From assembly GCA_026989995.1 (NCBI GenBank), contig JALSIO010000707.1:1-11252 (forward strand): 11,252 nucleotides of DNA, given 5' to 3'. Numbering within the stretch: position 1 is the first letter of the stretch; each line of letters begins with the position of its first letter. Positions 7,261 through 11,252 of the stretch are shown in pieces. The notes below the pieces were generated by a model that ran no database searches, was not told where the DNA came from, and saw nothing but the letters and a program-made list of their open reading frames with translations. The stretch is from Myxococcales bacterium. Lineage in GTDB: Bacteria > Myxococcota_A > UBA9160 > JALSIO01. Made by a program: the position numbers and the translations under genes.

Positions 7261-9017
7261 TGGCCGAACCGATCCGCATCGCCAACTGCTCCGGCTTCTA
7301 CGGGGACCGCCTCTCCGCGGCCCGGGAGATGGTGGAGGGGGGACCCATCGATGTGCTCACCGGCGACTGGCTGGCCGAGCTCACCATGCTGATCCTGGCC
7401 CGGACCCGCGCGAAGCGCCCGGGGGGCGGTTATGCCCGCACCTTCGTCACCCAGATGGAGCAGGTGATGGGCACCTGCCTCGACCGGGAGATCCGGGTGG
7501 TCTCCAACGCCGGTGGCCTCGATCCGGAAGGCTGCGCCGAGGCGGTGGCGGAGGTGGCCCGGCGTCTCGGGCTGCACCCCCGGATCGCGGTGGTGCGCGG
7601 CGACGACCTCATGCCCCGGATCCAGGAGCTCGTGGCCGCGGGGGCGCTGCTCGATTTCGAGACCGGGGAGCCGCTCAAGGACCCGGCGCCCTTCCTCACC
7701 GCCAATGCCTACTTCGGCTGCTGGGGCATCGTCGAGGCGCTGGCCTCGGGGGCGGACATCGTGATCACGGGCCGCTGCACCGACGCGGCGGTGGTCTGCG
7801 GACCGGCGGCGTGGCATCACGGGTGGAGCCGGACGGACTACGACGCCCTCGCGGGGGCCGTGGTCGCCGGTCACGTCATCGAATGCGGGGCGCAGGCCAC
7901 CGGGGGAAACTACTCCTTCTTCACCGAAGTACCCGGAATGGAGCGGGTGGGCTTCCCGTGGGCCGAGATCGCCGCGGACGGATCGTCGGTGATCGGCAAG
8001 CACGACGGCACGGGCGGTGAGGTCTCCATCGGGACGGTGACTTCCCAGCTCCTCTACGAGATCGGGGGGCCCCGCTACCTCGGACCGGATGTGACCGCGC
8101 GCTTCGACACCATCCGGCTCGAGCAGGTGGAGCGCGACCGGGTGCGCATCTCCGGGGTTCGCGGCGAGCCGCCTCCGAGGACGCTCAAGGTCTGCCTCAA
8201 CCGCCACGGCGGATTCCGCAACGACGTGAACATCGCGCTCACGGGGCTCGACATCGAGCAGAAGGCGGCGCTCGTGGAGCGCGCGTTCTGGGAGGCCTGC
8301 CCCTATCGCCCCGAGGACTACCAGACGGTGCGCACCCGGCTGCTCCGCACCGATCACGAGGACCCCCCCACCAACGAACAGGCGGTGGCGGTGCTGCGGA
8401 TCTCGGTGAAGGACCCGGACGAGAAGAAGGTGGGACGCGCCTTCTCGAACGCCATGATCGAGCTGGCCCTCGCCACCATCCCGGGCTTCTTCGCCGTGGG
8501 CTCGGGGCCCGGCGCCGGGCGTCCCTTCGGGGTCTACCAGGCGGCCGCCATCGCCGCCGAAGCCGTGCCCCAGGAGGTGGTGCTGCCGGACGGCTCGGTG
8601 CGGACCGTCTCCTCGGTGGTGCCGGTGCTCGAGGCGGAGGTCGAAGCGGCTCCCGGCCCCCGGGCGACGCCTCCCGGCGGACCCACCGTCCGGGCCCCGC
8701 TCGGCCGCGCGTTCGGGACCCGCTCGGGGGACAAGGGCGGAGACGCCAACCTCGGGATCTTCGCCTTGAGCGACGAAGCCTGGGCCTGGCTCGACCACTT
8801 TCTCACCACCGAGCGGCTCGCCGAGCTCCTCCCCGAGGCCGGCGAGCACCGGATCGACCGCTACCCGCTTCCCAACATCCGCGCCCTCAACTTCGTCATT
8901 CGGGGACTGCTCGAGGAGGGCGTGGCCGCCTCGACCCGCCAGGACCCGCAGGCGAAGGGTCTCGGCGAGTGGCTGCGGGCCAGGTACGTGGACCTCCCCG
9001 AGGCGCTGCTCCGGTGA
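7260..9017 (+). CDS. AtuA-family protein (DUF1446 plus C-terminal AtuA ferredoxin-like domain)
   Basis: A 585-residue member of the acyclic terpene utilisation AtuA family (former DUF1446). In Pseudomonas atuA belongs to the citronellol/geraniol degradation locus, but the chemical role of the protein is not established. Residues 1-450 form the main domain, with IANCSGFYGDRLSAA at the start, SNAGGLDPEG, ITGRCTDAAVV and the GKHDGTGGEVS segment. Residues of about 480-585 form the smaller domain marked by GTRSGDKGGDANLG from G486, a signature also found in separate small proteins in other genomes, so here the two are fused. The gene begins with ATG overlapping the alpha subunit's stop by one base (TGATG) and ends overlapping the regulator's GTG. 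This tight coupling to both carboxylase subunits suggests that it acts on the substrate or product of the same carboxylation step, which is inference. Confidence 0.9.
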   Translation: MAEPIRIANCSGFYGDRLSAAREMVEGGPIDVLTGDWLAELTMLILARTRAKRPGGGYARTFVTQMEQVMGTCLDREIRVVSNAGGLDPEGCAEAVAEVARRLGLHPRIAVVRGDDLMPRIQELVAAGALLDFETGEPLKDPAPFLTANAYFGCWGIVEALASGADIVITGRCTDAAVVCGPAAWHHGWSRTDYDALAGAVVAGHVIECGAQATGGNYSFFTEVPGMERVGFPWAEIAADGSSVIGKHDGTGGEVSIGTVTSQLLYEIGGPRYLGPDVTARFDTIRLEQVERDRVRISGVRGEPPPRTLKVCLNRHGGFRNDVNIALTGLDIEQKAALVERAFWEACPYRPEDYQTVRTRLLRTDHEDPPTNEQAVAVLRISVKDPDEKKVGRAFSNAMIELALATIPGFFAVGSGPGAGRPFGVYQAAAIAAEAVPQEVVLPDGSVRTVSSVVPVLEAEVEAAPGPRATPPGGPTVRAPLGRAFGTRSGDKGGDANLGIFALSDEAWAWLDHFLTTERLAELLPEAGEHRIDRYPLPNIRALNFVIRGLLEEGVAASTRQDPQAKGLGEWLRARYVDLPEALLR

Positions 9018-9712
9018 GCCGCGCGGCGCGGGCGGGAGGCGGGGGGGCGGAGCGGCTCCGCTTTCCCGATGTGCCCACGCCGCCCCCGCGCCTGCCCCCG
9101 GAGAGGGTGGCGCGCCTGAGCGCGAGGCAGCGCGAGATCCTCGACGAGCTCGAGAAGCTCTTTTCGGAGGACGGCTTCGGCGAGCTCACCATGGCGGAGA
9201 TCGCCGCGCGGATGAACTGCTCCCTCCGCACGCTCTACGGGATCGCCCCGTCCAAGGAGGAGCTGGTCCTCGCCGTGGTGGACCGCCGGCTTCGGCGGAT
9301 CGGCCGCGCCGCCCTCGAGCCCCTCCGCCGGGACATGGCCTCCCTGCAGGCCCTCCGGATCTACCTGCGGGCGGCGCACGAGGCCGTGCAGCCGAGCACG
9401 GCGGCCTACGCGCGGGAGCTCGCGAGCATTCCGGGCGCCGGCGAGCTCCTCGACGCCCACGAGGGCTTCGTGGTGGCGATGACCCGCCGGCTCCTCGACC
9501 GCGCGGTGGAGCGCGGAGAGATCGAGGCGGTGGACACGGGGGCGGTGGCCCTGGTGCTCGGGGGGCTCGGCCGGGACCTCGCGCGACCGGGGGCCGCCCG
9601 GACGCTTCGCGGCAGCGTCCGCGAGGCCGCCGATGCCGTGGCCGAGATCCTGATCCGGGGGCTCGAGGCAGGCCCGCGCCGCGGCGGGGCGGAGCCCGCG
9701 GCGACGCGGTAG
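9014..9712 (+). CDS. TetR/AcrR-family transcriptional regulator
   Basis: A 232-residue regulator. GTG 9014 is chosen because it overlaps the upstream stop in GTGA, the same arrangement as at 5302; an earlier start at 8969 would overlap the AtuA gene by 49 bases. Residues 1-30 are a Gly/Pro-rich extension. The TetR DNA-binding domain covers about 36-90: a first helix REILDELEKLFSEDGF, then the helix-turn-helix TMAEIAARMNCSLRTLYGI (58-77) and SKEELVLAVV. The remaining helical part is the ligand-binding and dimer domain, too variable to suggest a ligand. It lies inside the operon it probably controls, as AtuR and similar repressors often lie next to theirs. The 36-bp palindrome ahead of the first carboxylase gene is the obvious candidate target. 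Family is firm; target and effector are inference. Confidence 0.87.
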   Translation: MSRAARAGGGGAERLRFPDVPTPPPRLPPERVARLSARQREILDELEKLFSEDGFGELTMAEIAARMNCSLRTLYGIAPSKEELVLAVVDRRLRRIGRAALEPLRRDMASLQALRIYLRAAHEAVQPSTAAYARELASIPGAGELLDAHEGFVVAMTRRLLDRAVERGEIEAVDTGAVALVLGGLGRDLARPGAARTLRGSVREAADAVAEILIRGLEAGPRRGGAEPAATR

Positions 9713-9724
9713 CCTCGTTCGGCT

Positions 9725-9740
9725 GCCTCGGGTCCGAGGC
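9725..9740 (+). terminator. Short hairpin between regulator and P450 genes
   Basis: GCCTCG (9725-9730) and CGAGGC (9735-9740) form a perfect 6-bp stem with the four-base loop GGTC, in the 50-bp gap between tetR stop and P450 start. No T-run follows, so it could be a weak terminator, an RNA-processing or stability element, or chance in GC-rich DNA. Confidence 0.25.
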
Positions 9741-9747
9741 CCGCTGC

Positions 9748-9756
9748 GGAGGGGAG
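9748..9756 (+). promoter_or_regulatory. Ribosome binding site of the P450 gene
   Basis: GGAGGGGAG ends six bases before GTG 9763 and supports that GTG as the start. The next residues, up to LTFEDVLGPD, look like a normal P450 N-terminus. Confidence 0.65.
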
Positions 9757-9762
9757 CACAGG

Positions 9763-11004
9763 GTGGCTGCGAGCACCGACCGACCCCTGACCTTCGAGGA
9801 CGTGCTCGGCCCGGACACCTTCGCCGAGCAGGGCTACCCCTTCGACGCCTGGCGCCGACTTCGTCGGGAGGCCCCGATCGCCTGGTTCGACGTCCCCGAC
9901 GGCGTGGGCTTCTGGGCCGTGACCCGGCGTGCGGACATCGTGCAGATCTCGAAGCAGCCCCGGCTGTTCCGGAACGGCCCCCGGCTCGCGGTCTTCCCGG
10001 GTGGCGCCCCGGTCGACGAGAACGAGCGCGAGATCCGCCACCTGCTCAACATGGACCCGCCCGAGCACGGAGCCACCCGAGCGCTCGCGAGTCCCTTCTT
10101 CACGCCGCGGGCCGTGCAGCGGAGGCGCCCGGAGGTCGAGCGGATCGCCCGCGACCTGATCGACGCCATGGCCGAGCGCGGGGAGGGGGATTTCGTGGCC
10201 GAGTTCACCGCGCCGCTCACCCTCTCCGTGCTGGCCGACATGCTGGGTGTCCCCCGGGAGGACTGGCAGACCCTCTTCCGCTGGACCAACCAGATCGTCG
10301 GTGTGACGGATCCGGAGTTCCAGGTGGAACCGGGCGACCCGCAGGCCTCGCTCCGACGGACCCGCGATGCGCTTTTCGCCTACTTCCTGGAGCTCGCCCA
10401 CGAGCGGCGCAAGGCGCCCCGGGACGATATCGTGAGCGTGCTCGCCAACGCCCGGCTCGACGGAAGGCCGCTTCCGCCGCGGGAGCTGCTCTCCTACTTC
10501 CTCCTGCTCGTCGTCGCGGGCAACGAGACGACGCGCAACGCGGCCAGCGGAGGGCTCCTCGCCCTGATGGAGCGCCCCGAACAGTGGCACAAGCTCCGGG
10601 GCGATCCGGGGCTGGTGGACTCCGCGGTGGAGGAGATCATTCGCTGGACCTCCCCGGTGATCCAGTTCTGTCGAACCCCCGCGGAGGACGTGGAGCTCCA
10701 CGGCCAGCGGATCCGGGCCGGAGAGTCGCTCTGCCTGATCTACCCGTCGGCCAACCGCGACGAAGCGGTCTTCCCCGATCCCGACGCCTTCCGGATCGAT
10801 CGGCGCCCGAATCCCCATCTCGCCTTCGGGATCGCGGAGCACTACTGCCTCGGCGCGAATCTCGCACGCCTCGAGCTCAGGGTGGCCTTCCGGATGCTGG
10901 CCGAGCGCCTCGCCGAGGTGGAGCTCGCCGGCCCCGTGGATCGGATGCGTTCGAGCTTCCTGGGCGGCGTGAAGCGGATGCCGATCCGCTACCGCCTCGA
11001 CTGA
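9763..11004 (+). CDS. Cytochrome P450, CYP124/125/142-like
   Basis: A 413-residue soluble bacterial P450, a heme monooxygenase needing a separate ferredoxin and reductase, neither of which is in the window. Visible landmarks are LLNMDPPEHGATR in the C-helix region, the I-helix AGNETTRNA (residues 252-260) with the acid-alcohol pair E255/T256, the K-helix ExxR (E291, R294), and the heme loop FGIAEHYCLG with ligand C362. The loop has Ala where most P450s have the second Gly of FGxGxHxC. The AGNETTRN sequence and the C-terminal SSFLGGVKRMPIRYRL are typical of families that hydroxylate methyl-branched lipids or sterol side chains, such as CYP124, CYP125 and CYP142. It follows the TetR gene by 50 bp on the same strand and is probably co-regulated with the carboxylase operon, which would suit oxidation of an isoprenoid or steroid-like substrate. 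Family certain; subfamily and substrate tentative. Confidence 0.93.
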   Translation: MAASTDRPLTFEDVLGPDTFAEQGYPFDAWRRLRREAPIAWFDVPDGVGFWAVTRRADIVQISKQPRLFRNGPRLAVFPGGAPVDENEREIRHLLNMDPPEHGATRALASPFFTPRAVQRRRPEVERIARDLIDAMAERGEGDFVAEFTAPLTLSVLADMLGVPREDWQTLFRWTNQIVGVTDPEFQVEPGDPQASLRRTRDALFAYFLELAHERRKAPRDDIVSVLANARLDGRPLPPRELLSYFLLLVVAGNETTRNAASGGLLALMERPEQWHKLRGDPGLVDSAVEEIIRWTSPVIQFCRTPAEDVELHGQRIRAGESLCLIYPSANRDEAVFPDPDAFRIDRRPNPHLAFGIAEHYCLGANLARLELRVAFRMLAERLAEVELAGPVDRMRSSFLGGVKRMPIRYRLD

Positions 11005-11013
11005 GGAGCTCCC

Positions 11014-11031
11014 CCGGAGCGAGACCTCCGG
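11014..11031 (+). terminator. Hairpin just after the P450 stop
   Basis: CCGGAG (11014-11019) and CTCCGG (11026-11031) form a 6-bp stem with the loop CGAGAC, ten bases after the P450 stop. An alternative pairing, CGGAGC with GCTCCG (11015-11036), is also possible. There is no T-run, so termination is only suggested by position. Confidence 0.35.
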
Positions 11032-11051
11032 CTCCGCGGCCGCGGCGTTCC

Positions 11052-11070
11052 GGGGGGCGCCGAGCCCCCC
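11052..11070 (+). terminator. Strong GC hairpin in the convergent gap
   Basis: GGGGGGC (11052-11058) pairs with GCCCCCC (11064-11070) around the loop GCCGA. It lies 48 bases past the P450 stop in a non-coding gap between two converging genes. It is a plausible terminator of the high-GC type that lacks a T-run. Confidence 0.4.
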
Positions 11071-11118
11071 CCGCCGCCCCCCATCGGGACGGCCATCGCC
11101 CGCAGCCCGCGCCCTCCC

Positions 11119-11153
11119 TCTCGAAGTGCCCGCGCGCCTCGCCGGCTTCGAGA
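11119..11153 (-). terminator. Inverted repeat after the convergent gene's stop
   Basis: TCTCGAAG (11119-11126) and CTTCGAGA (11146-11153) are perfect 8-base complements with a 19-base loop, starting eight bases past the minus-strand stop codon. Position favours 3'-end formation of the minus-strand gene. The loop is long and no T-run follows. The whole gap 11005-11160 otherwise shows no gene. Confidence 0.3.
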
Positions 11154-11160
11154 CCGGGCC

Positions 11161-11252
11161 CTAGACGCGGTTGCGAAGCGCCAGCTCGCGGGGGTGGGGC
11201 TCGAGGTAGACCTGGCCGGCCAGGGTCTCGACGCCGAGGCGCCGGACGTGGT
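11161..11252 (-). CDS. 3' end of an unidentified convergent gene (partial)
   Basis: Reading the minus strand from the window edge gives 29 codons and a TAG stop. The tail includes VRRLGVETLAGQVYLEP and ends ALRNRV. Twenty-eight of the 29 codons end in G or C, the bias of the confirmed genes here, and it ends in a gap bounded by hairpins, so it is very likely a real gene cut by the window. I do not recognise the family from this fragment. Its 5' end lies beyond 11252. Confidence 0.6.
   Translation of the reverse strand, partial: HVRRLGVETLAGQVYLEPHPRELALRNRV

Overview
The window is very GC-rich, with GC-biased third codon positions in every gene I accept and frequent GTG starts. It looks like accessory catabolic DNA from a high-GC bacterium. 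The gene families (TIGR03084-type metal enzyme, actinobacterial-type acyl-CoA carboxylase, CYP124/125/142-like P450) are common in Actinobacteria and in deltaproteobacterial lineages such as Myxococcota. The secreted Cys-rich protein leans towards the latter. The sequence alone does not settle the phylum. No tRNA, rRNA, CRISPR array, insertion sequence or phage gene was seen, and no stretch over 300 bases lacks a gene.

Layout. (1) 2-1816 (+): a class B flavoprotein monooxygenase (Baeyer-Villiger type, HAPMO-like) whose 5' end lies outside the window. (2) 1945-2661 (+): a secreted protein with a long coiled coil carrying a cysteine in nearly every heptad, followed by small Cys-rich modules, the last resembling a pacifastin/VWC domain. 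(3) 2700-3512 (-): a DinB/MDMPI-fold metal enzyme of TIGR03084 type, convergent with gene 2. (4) 3513-3652: a divergent control region holding a 36-bp near-palindrome with TTGACT at both ends. (5) 3653-9712 (+): a tight four-gene operon encoding the carboxyltransferase subunit, the biotin carboxylase/biotin carrier subunit, an AtuA-family protein and a TetR-type regulator. Start and stop codons overlap by 4, 1 and 4 bases. (6) 9763-11004 (+): a cytochrome P450, probably the last gene of the same transcript or a nearby unit. (7) 11161-11252 (-): the 3' end of a convergent gene that runs off the window.

How the genes may work together (inference). A carboxylase pair with AtuA and a TetR regulator recalls the core of the acyclic terpene utilisation (atu) locus of Pseudomonas, where AtuC/AtuF are geranyl-CoA carboxylase, AtuA has no assigned reaction and AtuR is a TetR repressor. 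The adjacent P450 has the AGNETTRN I-helix typical of families that oxidise methyl-branched lipid or steroid side chains, and a Baeyer-Villiger enzyme lies upstream. A reasonable hypothesis is oxidation of an isoprenoid or branched substrate, CoA activation by an enzyme encoded elsewhere, then carboxylation. The TetR protein would act on the palindrome ahead of the carboxylase genes. The substrate is not determined by the sequence. No acyl-CoA dehydrogenase, hydratase, CoA ligase or ferredoxin gene is in the window.
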